Source: Alphaproteobacteria bacterium
Lineage (GTDB): Bacteria; Pseudomonadota; Alphaproteobacteria; SHVP01
DNA: 64,000 nucleotides
Direction of reading: 5' to 3'
Assembly: GCA_040216735.1 (NCBI GenBank)
Contig: JAVJOO010000005.1
Coordinates: 1-64,000, forward strand
The translations under genes and the position numbers were made by a program. The notes beneath the pieces are model-generated. The model saw only the letters and a list, made by a program, of their open reading frames with translations, was not told the origin of the DNA and ran no database searches. The number at the start of each line of letters is the position of its first letter. The stretch's first letter is position 1. Positions 25,174-35,128 of the stretch are shown in pieces.

Positions 25174-26297
25174 TTGCCCCCGCCCCGCCGGCCCAAGTCC
25201 CCCGTTGGGTGACCCACGTCCTCGTGCCGGTCGCAAACCTTGCGGTCGCGTTCATCATCGCCGGGATCATCATCGCCCTGATCGGCGAGGACCCCTGGCA
25301 GGCGATGAAGCTCCTTGTTCTGGGCGCCTTCGGCGCGACGGACTTGATCGGCTTCACGCTCTACTACACCACCAATTTCATCTTCACCGGCCTTGCCGTG
25401 GCGATCGCTTTTCACTGTGGCCTGTTCAATATCGGCGGCGAGGGTCAGGCCTATATCGGCGGCCTCGGCGTCGGCCTGGTCAGCCTCGCCCTAGTGGGAT
25501 GGCCCGCGCCGATTGTGATCTTGATCGCGATCGCCGCATCGATGCTGTTCGGCGCGGCATGGGCGTTCGTGCCGGGTTACCTGCAGGCCAAACGCGGCAG
25601 CCACGTCGTGATCACGACTATCATGTTCAATTTCTTGGCGGCGGCACTGATGACCTACTTGCTGGTCGAGGTCCTGATCGAACCCGGTCAGCAAGGCCCG
25701 CAAAGCCGCGAGTTCGACGCCAACGCCTGGCTCCCCTTCATGCACGACGTGTTCGGCGCGGTTGGCATCACGATCGGGCAGTCGTCGCTGAACCTGTCCT
25801 TTGTGATTGCCTTGATTGCCGCCGTCCTCGTGTGGGTCTTCATCTGGCATACCCGCTGGGGGTTCGAAATCCGGACCGTCGGCGCCAACCAAGCAGCCGC
25901 GATCTACGCCGGTATTTCGCCATCGCGGAACATCATCCTGGCCATGGTGGTTTCCGGCGGTCTTGCCGGGATGGTCGGCATCAACGAAATCATCGGCGTT
26001 CATCACCGGCTAATTTTAGACTTTCCAGCAGGTTTCGGATTTGTCGGGATCGCCGTGGCGTTGATGGGCCGCAACCACCCACTGGGGATATTCTTTGCCG
26101 CGCTGTTGTTCGGGATGCTGTACCAGGGCGGCTCCGAGCTGAGCTTCGACATCCCGACGATCACCCGCGATATGGTCGTCGTGATACAGGGCTTGGTCAT
26201 TCTGTTCTCGGGCGCGATGGAGCATGTGTTTCGCCCGCACATCGTCGCGGCGTATCTGCGCGTCACGCGGCGGCGCACACCAATGGCGGCGGAATAG
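25170..26297 (+). CDS. Nucleoside ABC transporter permease 1
   Basis: A 375-residue membrane protein with about ten hydrophobic segments, of the BPD_transp_2 permease family. The cytosolic coupling motif region EIRTVGANQAAAIYAGIS is present. It is the larger of the two permeases of a NupP/NupQ-like heterodimer. ATGA overlap with the ATPase gene. Confidence 0.93.
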   Translation: MIAPAPPAQVPRWVTHVLVPVANLAVAFIIAGIIIALIGEDPWQAMKLLVLGAFGATDLIGFTLYYTTNFIFTGLAVAIAFHCGLFNIGGEGQAYIGGLGVGLVSLALVGWPAPIVILIAIAASMLFGAAWAFVPGYLQAKRGSHVVITTIMFNFLAAALMTYLLVEVLIEPGQQGPQSREFDANAWLPFMHDVFGAVGITIGQSSLNLSFVIALIAAVLVWVFIWHTRWGFEIRTVGANQAAAIYAGISPSRNIILAMVVSGGLAGMVGINEIIGVHHRLILDFPAGFGFVGIAVALMGRNHPLGIFFAALLFGMLYQGGSELSFDIPTITRDMVVVIQGLVILFSGAMEHVFRPHIVAAYLRVTRRRTPMAAE

Positions 26298-26300
26298 GCC

Positions 26301-27275
26301 ATGGAAGAATTTTTCACCATGGTCGTGCTGATCGCCGACGCGACCCTGCGGGTGGCGACACCGCTGATCCTGGCAGCCCTTGCCGGTCTGTTCGCGGAAC
26401 GCTCCGGGGTGGTCGACATCGCCCTTGAGGGCAAGCTGCTAGGCGCTGCCTTCGCCGCCGCGACCGTTGCCGCCGTATCGCACTCCGCCTGGCTTGGACT
26501 GGCGGCCGGGATCGCCTTTGCCGTGGCCCTCGCCATGGTGCACGCCTATGCCTGCGTTACCCATAAGGGCGATCAAGTCGTGTCGGGCATGGCGATCAAT
26601 ATTCTCGTCGCAGGCCTCGGTCCGACTTTGGCCTTGGCATGGTTTCACCAAGGTGGACAGACGCCGCGGGTCGAAGGTAATGCGCGGTTTCACCCCTGGC
26701 ACTGGCCCGGCGCCGAAGCGATCGCCGACGTCCCTGTGATCGGCCCGATTTATTTCGAGATCGTGAGTGGCCACAACGTCTTCGTTTACTTGGCCATCCT
26801 GGCGGTCCCGCTGACGGCTTGGGTCGTCTACAAGACCCGTTTCGGCTTGCGCCTGCGCGCCGTCGGCGAGAGCCCGGAAGCCGTCGACACCGCAGGCATA
26901 TCAGTCGACCGGATGCGCTATCAGGCCTTGATCGTAACCGGTGTCCTATGCGGGATAGGCGGTACTTATCTAGCCATTGCGCAGAATGCCGGGTTCCTGC
27001 GCAACATGTCGGCGGGCCAGGGATTTATCGCCCTGGCCGCGCTGATCTTCGGTAAGTGGCGACCCTGGCCTACCATGTTCGCCTGTTTCCTGTTTGCCTT
27101 TACCGATGCGGTGCAAACCCGCCTTCAGGGTGTCGATATTCCCGGTATCGGGATTATCCCAGTCCAATTCATCCAGGCTCTTCCGTTCGCGCTGACCGTG
27201 ATCCTGTTGGCCGGTTTCGTCGGTAAGGCGGTTGCACCGCGGGCAAGCGGTATACCCTACATAAAGGAAAGATGA
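26301..27275 (+). CDS. Nucleoside ABC transporter permease 2
   Basis: A 324-residue partner permease of the same family with eight or more membrane segments. The coupling region RLRAVGESPEAVDTAGIS and the N-terminal GLFAERSGVVDIALEG, hallmark of sugar/nucleoside permeases, are clear. It starts 3 nt after permease 1 and overlaps cdd by ATGA, linking transport to catabolism. Confidence 0.93.
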   Translation: MEEFFTMVVLIADATLRVATPLILAALAGLFAERSGVVDIALEGKLLGAAFAAATVAAVSHSAWLGLAAGIAFAVALAMVHAYACVTHKGDQVVSGMAINILVAGLGPTLALAWFHQGGQTPRVEGNARFHPWHWPGAEAIADVPVIGPIYFEIVSGHNVFVYLAILAVPLTAWVVYKTRFGLRLRAVGESPEAVDTAGISVDRMRYQALIVTGVLCGIGGTYLAIAQNAGFLRNMSAGQGFIALAALIFGKWRPWPTMFACFLFAFTDAVQTRLQGVDIPGIGIIPVQFIQALPFALTVILLAGFVGKAVAPRASGIPYIKER

Positions 27276-27676
27276 GCACCCTCGACGACATGATCGCCCT
27301 GGCCGCGCAAGCGCGTGCGCGGGCCTATGCGCCCTACTCCCACTTTCACGTCGGCGCCTGCCTGCGCACCGAAGACGGCCGACTCTACGCCGGCGCCAAC
27401 GTCGAGAACGCGGCGTATCCTCAAGGACAATGCGCTGAAGCATCGGCAATCGGCGCGATGATCGCCGACGGTGCGCGCAAAATCGTCGAGGTCGTTGTGA
27501 TCGGCGGCGGCGACGGCCTGTGCACGCCGTGCGGCGGGTGCCGGCAGCGCCTCAACGAGTTCGCGTTGGCGACGACGCACGTGCACGTCTGCGGCCCCGA
27601 GGGGCTGCGTAAGACCTTTACATTGGGCGAGTTGTTGCCCGGCGCGTTCGGCCCCAACAACTTGGAGGCCCAATGA
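27272..27676 (+). CDS. cdd: Cytidine deaminase
   Basis: A 134-residue homotetramer-type enzyme converting cytidine and deoxycytidine to uridine and deoxyuridine. The zinc site is complete: NVENAAYPQGQCAEASAI (Cys and Glu) and TPCGGCRQRLNEF (two Cys). ATGA overlaps on both sides couple it to the permease and the phosphorylase. Confidence 0.96.
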   Translation: MSTLDDMIALAAQARARAYAPYSHFHVGACLRTEDGRLYAGANVENAAYPQGQCAEASAIGAMIADGARKIVEVVVIGGGDGLCTPCGGCRQRLNEFALATTHVHVCGPEGLRKTFTLGELLPGAFGPNNLEAQ

Positions 27677-28488
27677 CCGAACAGGCGCGGCGCGCGGCCA
27701 CTACCGTGCGCGAGAAAACCGGCGGCGCGGTGCCGCGTGTCGGAATCATCCTCGGATCCGGCCTCGGTAACCTGGGAAACGAAATCGAGGACGCCGTCTC
27801 CATTTCGTTCGGCGAGCTGCCCGGCTTCCCGAAGCCCGGCGTCGAAGGGCATGCCGGCAAGCTGCTCGTCGGACGCCTCGCCGGCGTGCCGGTCGCGTGC
27901 CTACAGGGCCGCGCCCATTCCTACGAGGGCGATCTCAAAGCCATGGTCACGCCGGTACGCACGTTCAAAGCGCTCGGGTGCGAAATCTTGTTCGCGACCA
28001 ACGCGGCGGGCTGCCTGGTGGCGGACCGACCGCCCGGTAGCCTGATGGCCATCAGCGACCACATCAATCTGCAACCCGGCAATCCCCTGACCGGCCCCAA
28101 CGACGAGTCGTTCGGCCCCCGGTTTCCGAACATGGTCGACGCCTACGATCCGGCTTTGCGCACGCTGCTCAAGGATACGGCTGCGGCCCTGGGGATCACG
28201 CTCTACGAGGGCGTTTATGCGGGCTACCTCGGCCCCAACTTCGAAACGCCCGCCGAGATTCGCGCTTTTCGCACCTTGGGCGCGGACGCCGTCGGGATGT
28301 CGACGGTGCCGGAGGTCTTGATCGCCCGGCACTGCGGCCTGCGCGTTGCCGCGGTGTCGGTGCTGACCAACTTGGCCGCAGGCATGAGTGGCGATCCGCT
28401 GACGCACGAGCAAACCCTGCACTTCGCGGACTTGGCCGCGAAGGATCTCACGAAACTGGTCCGAACGTTCATCGGTAAGTTGGATTGA
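27673..28488 (+). CDS. Purine-nucleoside phosphorylase (trimeric PNP type)
   Basis: A 271-residue enzyme that phosphorolyses inosine, guanosine or xanthosine to base and (deoxy)ribose-1-phosphate. Phosphate-loop GSGLGNL, the motif QGRAHSYEG, ATNAAG and the signature GMSTVPEV with the base-binding GPNFETPAEIR are all present, as in the PunA/XapA group. It is followed by a 133-nt gap before deoC. Confidence 0.94.
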   Translation: MTEQARRAATTVREKTGGAVPRVGIILGSGLGNLGNEIEDAVSISFGELPGFPKPGVEGHAGKLLVGRLAGVPVACLQGRAHSYEGDLKAMVTPVRTFKALGCEILFATNAAGCLVADRPPGSLMAISDHINLQPGNPLTGPNDESFGPRFPNMVDAYDPALRTLLKDTAAALGITLYEGVYAGYLGPNFETPAEIRAFRTLGADAVGMSTVPEVLIARHCGLRVAAVSVLTNLAAGMSGDPLTHEQTLHFADLAAKDLTKLVRTFIGKLD

Positions 28489-28621
28489 TCGGGTCCGCAC
28501 CGAGGTCCAGCACAAATTGCGGGCCTGGGAACGGCATTCTGTGCGTGGATCACGCTAAAAGGCGGCCGAGCGACTCGGAAGCAGGCCGCGTACCTGTCAA
28601 AATGTCCGGCGGGAGAACGCC

Positions 28622-29626
28622 ATGAATACCTATAACGTCACCCCCCTGCCCGGCACCAAACAGGCCGTGGCCCCACACCCGACGCGCAACCCGGGTATGG
28701 CCCTGGAACTTGATTGGCTCCGGGCGATCCGGGTCAACCAGAGCGCGGTCGAACGCCGCGCGGCGACGATCCCCACCCGGCGTACCGTAAAGAAGCAGTG
28801 GCAGGCGGCGTGGTTGTTGAAAGCGATCACAACGATCGACCTGACCACGCTCGCGGGTGACGACACGCCGGCAAAGGTGGCGCGGCTTTGCGCCAAGGCT
28901 CGCCAACCGGTGCGGGGCGACATTCTTGACGCGTTGGGTATGGAAGACCGCGCGATCCAAGTCGGCGCCGTGTGCGTCTATCACGACATGCTTGAGCCTG
29001 CGCTGCGCGCGCTCGACGGCAGCGGCATCCCGGTGGCCGCGGTTTCGGCTGGATTTCCCGCCGGGCTGTCGCCCCTCGATCTTCGGATCCGCGAGGTCGA
29101 AGCTTCGGTCGCAGCGGGGGCAAGTGAGATCGATATCGTCATCAATCGCAGCCACGTCCTGACCGGAAACTGGCAAGCACTCTACGACGAGGTGCGCGCG
29201 TTTCGCGCCGCCTGCGGCGATGCCCACCTTAAGTCGATCATCGCGACGGGCGATCTGGCGATCTTGCGCAATGTCGCGCGCGCCAGCGTGGTCTGCATGA
29301 TGGCCGGTAGCGACTTCATCAAGACCTCCACCGGCAAAGAGGCGACTAATGCGACGCTACCGGTGAGCTTGGTGATGGTGCGCTGCATCCGCGACTACGT
29401 CGAGAAGACCGGGCACCGGGTCGGCTTCAAAGCGGCGGGCGGTATCAGTACCGCGAAGGCGGCGCTGTCCTATCTCAGCTTGATGAAAGAAGAACTTGGC
29501 AACGATTGGATGCAGCCGGCGCTATTTCGCATCGGTGCGTCGAGCCTGCTGGCCGACATCGAACGCCAACTGGAGCACCATGTGACCGGACGCTATTCCG
29601 CCTTCAACCGCCACCCGATCGCCTGA
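28622..29626 (+). CDS. deoC: Deoxyribose-phosphate aldolase (long form)
   Basis: A 334-residue TIM-barrel aldolase that splits 2-deoxyribose-5-phosphate into glyceraldehyde-3-phosphate and acetaldehyde. The Schiff-base Lys lies in FIKTSTGKEATNATL and the proton-relay Lys in HLKSIIATGDL; VGFKAAGGIST ends the barrel. The extra ~75 N-terminal residues are typical of the longer, animal-like and proteobacterial DERA group. Ribosome site GGCGGGAG precedes the ATG. The acetaldehyde product would be oxidised by the next gene product, 2 nt downstream. Confidence 0.95.
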   Translation: MNTYNVTPLPGTKQAVAPHPTRNPGMALELDWLRAIRVNQSAVERRAATIPTRRTVKKQWQAAWLLKAITTIDLTTLAGDDTPAKVARLCAKARQPVRGDILDALGMEDRAIQVGAVCVYHDMLEPALRALDGSGIPVAAVSAGFPAGLSPLDLRIREVEASVAAGASEIDIVINRSHVLTGNWQALYDEVRAFRAACGDAHLKSIIATGDLAILRNVARASVVCMMAGSDFIKTSTGKEATNATLPVSLVMVRCIRDYVEKTGHRVGFKAAGGISTAKAALSYLSLMKEELGNDWMQPALFRIGASSLLADIERQLEHHVTGRYSAFNRHPIA

Positions 29627-29628
29627 TC

Positions 29629-32019
29629 ATGACCGTCGCAGAGATATTCGAGACGCTCGACTACGGCCCCGCCCCGGAAGCCGCCGCCATCGCCGACGCT
29701 TGGTTGGAGGCGCGCGGGCGCCGGACCGCGCTGTTTATCGCCAACGCCTGGCAGGCGCCCTCGGACGGCGGCTATTTCGACTCGATCAATCCCGCCACAG
29801 CCCGGCCGCTCGCCAAAATCGCTCAAGCCACAACCGCGGACGTCAACAACGCGGTCGCCGCAGCCCGCGCGGCGCAATCGGCTTGGGCAAAAATCGGCGG
29901 ACCAGCCCGCGCGCGCACCCTCTATGCCCTGGCCCGGATGGTCCAAAAACACGCGCGACTGTTCGCCGTTCTAGAAACGATGGACAACGGCAAACCGATC
30001 CGCGAAACCCGGGACATCGATGTCCCCCTCGTCGCGCGACACTTCTACCACCATGCGGGTTGGGCGCAGTTGATCGCCCGAGAATTTCCGGGACACGAAC
30101 CGCTCGGCGTTGTTGGTCAGATTATCCCCTGGAACTTTCCGTTGTTGATGCTCGCCTGGAAGGTGGCGCCCGCACTCGCGGCCGGCAACACCGTGGTGCT
30201 CAAGCCGGCGGAATTCACGAGCCTGACGGCGATCCTTTTCGCAGATCTATGTTTGGACGCCGGACTGCCGCCCGGCGTCGTCAACATTGTGACGGGCGAC
30301 GGGCGAACCGGCGAAGCGATTGTCGCCCACCCTGGGATCGACAAAATCGCCTTCACTGGATCGACCGAAGTTGGACGACTGATCCGCGCGGCAACCGCGG
30401 GGAGCGGCAAGGCGCTCACCCTGGAGCTTGGCGGGAAGTCGCCGTTCGTTGTCTTCGACGATGCCGACCTCGATGGGGCGGTCGAAGGCGTGGTCGACGC
30501 CATTTGGTTCAACCAGGGTCAAGTGTGCTGCGCCGGCTCGCGGCTTTTGGTGCAAGAAAGCATCGCCGACACCTTCATCGCAAAATTGAAAGCGCGGATG
30601 CAAACACTGCGGGTCGGCGATCCGCTCGACAAATCGATGGATATCGGTGCGATCGTCGCGCCGGTCCAACTGGAAAAGATCGAGACGCTGGTCAAGGCGG
30701 GTACCGCGGCGGGCGCAACCCTTTGGCAGCCCGATTGGGCCCGCCCTAAGGACGGATACTTCTACCCGCCAACGTTGCTGACCGATGTCGGACCGGCCTC
30801 CACGGCGGTCCAAGAGGAGATTTTCGGCCCGGTGCTGGTCGCCCTGCCCTTCCGCACACCCGCCGACGCAATCGCCCTGGCCAACAACAGCCGCTACGGA
30901 TTAGCCGCAAGCGTGTGGACCGAAAACATCAACCTCGCGCTGGATATCGCACCGGCCCTCAAGAGCGGCGTCGTGTGGATCAATTCGACCAACCTGTTCG
31001 ATGCGGCGGCCGGGTTCGGCGGCTACCGGGAATCCGGGTTCGGACGCGAGGGTGGGCGCGAAGGGATGTACGCCTACCTCAAACCCACTTTCCTGAAGGG
31101 ACTGAAATCGTACGATCGTTCGGCGCCGGCCCTCGCCGCGCCGGTGCCCGCTGGTGTCACGTCGGCGACAACTGAGTTGGACCGCACGCCGAAGATGTAT
31201 ATCGGCGGCAAACAGACCCGGCCTGACTCCGGATACAGCCGGCCCGTCTACGCGGCGGACGGATCGCTTGCCGGCGAAGTTGGCGACGGCAACCGTAAGG
31301 ACGTTCGCGACGCCGTCGTAGCGGCCCGCCAAGCCGAGGGATGGAGCAAGGCCACCGCCCACAACCGCGCGCAAGTGATCTATTACATCGCCGAAAATCT
31401 TGAGGCCCGCGCGACCGAGTTCCGCGACCGGATACGAGCCATGACCGGCGCATCGAAACGGGTCGCGACCCGCGAGGTGGCGGCCAGCATCGACCGGCTT
31501 TTCACCTACGGTGCCTGGGCCGACAAATATGATGGACGGGTCCATGCGACACCGCTGCGCAACGTTACTGTCGCGATGAACGAACCGCTCGGGGTCATGG
31601 GGATCGTCTGTCCCGACGACGCGCCATTGCTCGGGCTCATTTCGCTCGCCGTGCCGCCGTTGGCGATGGGCAACCGTATCGTTGCCGTCCCTTCCGCCAA
31701 GCATCCCCTAGCCGCGACCGACCTCTACCAGGTTCTCGATACCTCGGATGTCCCGGGCGGCAGCTTCAACATCGTCACCGGCGACGCTGACTCGTTGGCG
31801 GCGGTGTTGGCCGCCCACGACGATGTCGACGCCGTGTGGGACTTCGGTTCCAACGACGGCGGCGCCGCGGTGGAGCGCGCGTCGGCGGGCAACATGAAGC
31901 AGACCTGGGTTAGCGACCGTCGCCGCCGCGATTGGTTCGACCCCGAGCAGGCCGAAGGCGAGGCATTCCTGCGCCACTGCACCCAAGTGAAGAATATCTG
32001 GGTTCCCTACGGGGAATAG
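29629..32019 (+). CDS. ALDH16-like two-domain aldehyde dehydrogenase
   Basis: A 796-residue fusion. The N-terminal domain (about 30-510) is a complete NAD(P)-dependent aldehyde dehydrogenase: catalytic Cys300 in GQVCCAGSRL, general base Glu in LELGGKSPFVV, and GSTEVGRLI in the Rossmann fold. The C-terminal domain (about 519-796) is a shorter ALDH-fold repeat that starts again with an IGGKQ element but lacks the Cys motif, so it is catalytically dead. This layout is that of ALDH16. The position after deoC suggests oxidation of the acetaldehyde released there. The start at 29629 is chosen over an earlier one inside deoC. Confidence 0.92.
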   Translation: MTVAEIFETLDYGPAPEAAAIADAWLEARGRRTALFIANAWQAPSDGGYFDSINPATARPLAKIAQATTADVNNAVAAARAAQSAWAKIGGPARARTLYALARMVQKHARLFAVLETMDNGKPIRETRDIDVPLVARHFYHHAGWAQLIAREFPGHEPLGVVGQIIPWNFPLLMLAWKVAPALAAGNTVVLKPAEFTSLTAILFADLCLDAGLPPGVVNIVTGDGRTGEAIVAHPGIDKIAFTGSTEVGRLIRAATAGSGKALTLELGGKSPFVVFDDADLDGAVEGVVDAIWFNQGQVCCAGSRLLVQESIADTFIAKLKARMQTLRVGDPLDKSMDIGAIVAPVQLEKIETLVKAGTAAGATLWQPDWARPKDGYFYPPTLLTDVGPASTAVQEEIFGPVLVALPFRTPADAIALANNSRYGLAASVWTENINLALDIAPALKSGVVWINSTNLFDAAAGFGGYRESGFGREGGREGMYAYLKPTFLKGLKSYDRSAPALAAPVPAGVTSATTELDRTPKMYIGGKQTRPDSGYSRPVYAADGSLAGEVGDGNRKDVRDAVVAARQAEGWSKATAHNRAQVIYYIAENLEARATEFRDRIRAMTGASKRVATREVAASIDRLFTYGAWADKYDGRVHATPLRNVTVAMNEPLGVMGIVCPDDAPLLGLISLAVPPLAMGNRIVAVPSAKHPLAATDLYQVLDTSDVPGGSFNIVTGDADSLAAVLAAHDDVDAVWDFGSNDGGAAVERASAGNMKQTWVSDRRRRDWFDPEQAEGEAFLRHCTQVKNIWVPYGE

Positions 32020-32025
32020 CGCGCC

Positions 32026-33354
32026 ATGCCAGCATTTTTTCCCCAGGAAGTGATCCGGCGGAAACGGGACGGCCACGTGCTCTCCCGCGAAGAAATCGCC
32101 TTCATGGTTGCAGGCCTGACCGACAATACCCTGTCCGAGGGACAGGCAGCCGCCTTCGCGATGGCCGTCTTTTTCCAGGGCATGACGATGGACGAACGTA
32201 TCGCCCTGACTCTGGCAATGCGCGACTCGGGCACCGTTATCGATTGGTCGGGAATCGATCTGCCGGGCCCAACCCTCGACAAGCACTCCACGGGCGGTGT
32301 GGGCGACAAGGTCAGTCTGATCCTCGGTCCCGTCATCGCCGCCTGCGGCGGCGCAGTCCCGATGATCTCCGGGCGCGGTCTTGGGCACACGGGCGGCACG
32401 CTGGACAAGCTCGATTCGATTCCCGGCTACACGACGCAACCGGACCTGCGGATGTTCAAGCACGTCGTCGCGAAGGCCGGATGCGCAATCATCGGACAAA
32501 CAGCCGACCTTGCACCCGCCGACGGGCGGCTCTACGCCATTCGCGACGTGACGGCGACCGTCGAGTCGATCCCCTTGATTACCGCGTCGATCCTGTCGAA
32601 GAAGCTGGCGGCTGGTCTGGACGGGCTGGTGATGGACGTGAAGACGGGCAACGGCGCCTTCGCCGCCGATCCCAGCATGGCCCACGACCTTGCCCAGAGT
32701 ATCGTCGACGTTGCCAACGGGGCCGGGCTGCCGTGCGTCGCCCTGGTCACCGGAATGAATCAGGTGCTTGGCCGCGCGGCCGGCAACGCGCTGGAGGTTC
32801 GCGAGGCCCTCGACCATTTGACGGGCCGCGCGATCGAGCCGCGTCTGCACGCGGTGACGATAGCCCTGTGCGCCGAACTGCTCGTTATCGGCGGCCTCGC
32901 CAGCGACGTCCCTGCCGCGCAGGTTAAGGCGGAAGAAGCATTGCGCTCCGGTCGGGCAGCTGAACGATTTGCGCGAATGTGCGCCGGGCTTGGTGGTCCA
33001 AGCGACCTTGTCGAGGCTCCCGAGCGGCACCTTCCTGCCGCGTCGGTGCAGTATGCGGTGGCGCCAGAGGTGGCCGGAACGGTCACCGGAATGGACACCC
33101 GCAGCCTCGGTCTAGCGGTGATGGAATTGGGCGGTGGGCGCCGCCGGGCAGACGACCGCATCGACTATGCTGTGGGACTGGACCGGATGGCCGCAATCGG
33201 CGAACAGGTCGACAAGGACCGTCCGCTATGCGTGATCCACGCTGCAAGCCAGGACGAGGCTGCGCGGGTCGCAACCCTGGTACGGAACGCTGTAACGGTG
33301 GGCGACCCTGCCACCGGCCCCGACACCATCGTTCATGAGCGAATAGCGCCTTGA
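32026..33354 (+). CDS. deoA: Thymidine phosphorylase
   Basis: A 442-residue pyrimidine phosphorylase producing thymine or uracil and deoxyribose-1-phosphate. The family signature is in [20 protein letters not shown], with the phosphate-binding [11 protein letters not shown] upstream and [20 protein letters not shown]. The N-terminal helical domain and C-terminal glycosyl-transferase-fold end match E. coli DeoA in length. The stop overlaps the TTG start of add. Confidence 0.95.
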   Translation: MPAFFPQEVIRRKRDGHVLSREEIAFMVAGLTDNTLSEGQAAAFAMAVFFQGMTMDERIALTLAMRDSGTVIDWSGIDLPGPTLDKHSTGGVGDKVSLILGPVIAACGGAVPMISGRGLGHTGGTLDKLDSIPGYTTQPDLRMFKHVVAKAGCAIIGQTADLAPADGRLYAIRDVTATVESIPLITASILSKKLAAGLDGLVMDVKTGNGAFAADPSMAHDLAQSIVDVANGAGLPCVALVTGMNQVLGRAAGNALEVREALDHLTGRAIEPRLHAVTIALCAELLVIGGLASDVPAAQVKAEEALRSGRAAERFARMCAGLGGPSDLVEAPERHLPAASVQYAVAPEVAGTVTGMDTRSLGLAVMELGGGRRRADDRIDYAVGLDRMAAIGEQVDKDRPLCVIHAASQDEAARVATLVRNAVTVGDPATGPDTIVHERIAP

Positions 33355-34325
33355 TTCCGAAGGCGGAACTCCACGTCCATCTGGAAGGCACCGCGCCGCC
33401 GCATCTTGTCCGCACCTTGGCTAAGCGCAACCGGGTTTCCCTGCCGATCGACCTGTTCCAAGACGACGGCGCCTTTCACTGGCGCGATTTCAACCATTTT
33501 CTGGAGGTCTACGACGCGGCGTCGAGCGTCATCAAGACACCCGAAGACTACCGCGATGTAACCTATGCCTACCTCGCCGCCTGTGCCGCGGAGGGGGCGG
33601 TTTATGTCGAGGTCATGTCGTCGCCCGATCACGCAGCCGCTGCCGGGATGACTTACCGCGATCACCTCGACGGGATCGTCGCAGGCATCGCCGATGCGGC
33701 AGCAGACCATGGTATCGTTGGACGTCTGATCGTGACCTGCGTGCGCCACTTCGGAACCGACCAGGCGATGAAGGTTGCCCGCCAAGTCGTTGCCCATCCC
33801 CATGAATTCGTCGTCGGATTCGGTATGGGCGGCGACGAGGCCAACTGGCCACCGGGTCAGTTTGCCGACGCGTTCAACCACGTCGCGGCAAGCGGTCTGC
33901 CGTGCACGGTGCACGCGGGCGAATGGGCCGGCCCCGAGCGCATCCGTGAAGCGATCGCCACCCTACCCATCGTGCGCTTGGGTCATGGCGTGCGCGCCAT
34001 CGAGGACCCCGCTCTCGTCGAAGAGATCGTCGCGCGCGGCATCGCGCTTGAGGTGTGCCCCGGCAGCAATGTAGCAACCGGCCTGTACGAAACGCTGGCG
34101 AAGCACCCTCTGCAGCGCCTGATCGACGCGGGTGTCAGCGTTTCCATCAATTCGGACGACCCGCCCTATTTTGCGACATCGATCGGACGGGAGTATGACA
34201 ACGCCGTATCGGCGATGGGGTTATCGTCTGCCTCGCTGTTGCAAATCACACAGGCGGCGATCGCCGCATCGTTCGCCGATCCGGCGACCAAAGCGCAGCT
34301 GCAGACCAGTATTGTGCGCCCCTAG
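33351..34325 (+). CDS. add: Adenosine deaminase
   Basis: A 324-residue zinc TIM-barrel enzyme converting adenosine to inosine, the substrate for the upstream phosphorylase. Zinc ligands lie in the N-terminal [10 protein letters not shown], in CTVHAGEW and in the [10 protein letters not shown] end motif; the catalytic Glu motif is [11 protein letters not shown]. It starts with TTG at 33351, giving a TTGA overlap with the deoA stop. Confidence 0.93.
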   Translation: MIPKAELHVHLEGTAPPHLVRTLAKRNRVSLPIDLFQDDGAFHWRDFNHFLEVYDAASSVIKTPEDYRDVTYAYLAACAAEGAVYVEVMSSPDHAAAAGMTYRDHLDGIVAGIADAAADHGIVGRLIVTCVRHFGTDQAMKVARQVVAHPHEFVVGFGMGGDEANWPPGQFADAFNHVAASGLPCTVHAGEWAGPERIREAIATLPIVRLGHGVRAIEDPALVEEIVARGIALEVCPGSNVATGLYETLAKHPLQRLIDAGVSVSINSDDPPYFATSIGREYDNAVSAMGLSSASLLQITQAAIAASFADPATKAQLQTSIVRP

Positions 34326-34349
34326 GGAAGCCATGGGATTGTCGTACCG

Positions 34350-35054
34350 ATGACAAAGCGCGTTCGGGTCAAGATCTGCTGCATCTCGAGCGTCGAAGAA
34401 GCCGCGACGGCCGTAAACCTCGGTGCCGATGCACTTGGTCTCGTATCGCACATGCCGAGTGGCCCGGGCGTCATCGACGAAGATCTCATTCGTGAAATCG
34501 CCCAGAGCGTCCCACCCCCGATCGCCACATTTCTTTTGACCAGCCACCGGGACACCGACGCGATCATCGACCAACAACGGCGATGCCGGACCAACACCGT
34601 TCAACTGGTTGACGCCCTGCCGCCCGGCAGTCACGCCCGGCTGAGAAAAGCGCTTCCCGGCGTTACGCTGGTCCAGGTCATCCACGTCCGCGACCACGGC
34701 GCGATCGAAGAGGCGCTGGCCGTTCAAGACGATGTCGACGCCATTCTGCTGGATTCCGGCAACCCGGATCTTGCCGTCAAGGAACTCGGCGGCACCGGCA
34801 GGGTGCACAACTGGGCGATTTCCCGCGCGCTTATCGACGCCGTGTCGCGCCCGGTCTTTCTGGCCGGCGGACTGCGCCCCGACAACGTTGGTCAAGCCAT
34901 CGCTGCCGTCGATCCGTTTGGACTAGATTTGTGCTCAGGCGTCCGTTCCGACGGGGCCCTGGATCCCGACAAGTTAGCGGCGTTCCTGGACGCGGTTCGT
35001 GCCGCCGCTTCTAGTCCTGTAACCCGTCCGCGACCAGGACGCACCCAGGCTTAG
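34350..35054 (+). CDS. TrpF-like (phosphoribosylanthranilate isomerase) paralogue
   Basis: A 234-residue TIM barrel. The N-terminus VKICCISSVEEA corresponds to the TrpF signature VKICGIT, keeping the catalytic Cys. LLDSGNPD holds the acid, and FLAGGLRPDNV plus LDLCSGVRSDGALDPDKL match the phosphate-binding end of TrpF. No other trp gene is near; it is the last gene of a nucleoside operon. It is therefore probably a paralogue acting on a ribosyl phosphate in salvage rather than tryptophan synthesis. That reassignment is inferred. Confidence 0.8.
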   Translation: MTKRVRVKICCISSVEEAATAVNLGADALGLVSHMPSGPGVIDEDLIREIAQSVPPPIATFLLTSHRDTDAIIDQQRRCRTNTVQLVDALPPGSHARLRKALPGVTLVQVIHVRDHGAIEEALAVQDDVDAILLDSGNPDLAVKELGGTGRVHNWAISRALIDAVSRPVFLAGGLRPDNVGQAIAAVDPFGLDLCSGVRSDGALDPDKLAAFLDAVRAAASSPVTRPRPGRTQA

Positions 35055-35082
35055 CCCCCTCACAAGGAGGCTTTTATTTATT
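35053..35082 (+). terminator. Rho-independent terminator of the nucleoside operon
   Basis: Stem AGCCCCCT (35053-35060) with AGGAGGCT (35065-35072), one C-A mismatch, loop CACA, then TTTATTTATT. It begins inside the stop codon of the TrpF-like gene and closes the operon. Confidence 0.88.
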
Positions 35083-35128
35083 GCTTATATACAGCTACTT
35101 ACGATCTATTCTTTGTAGAGTAAGTTAA

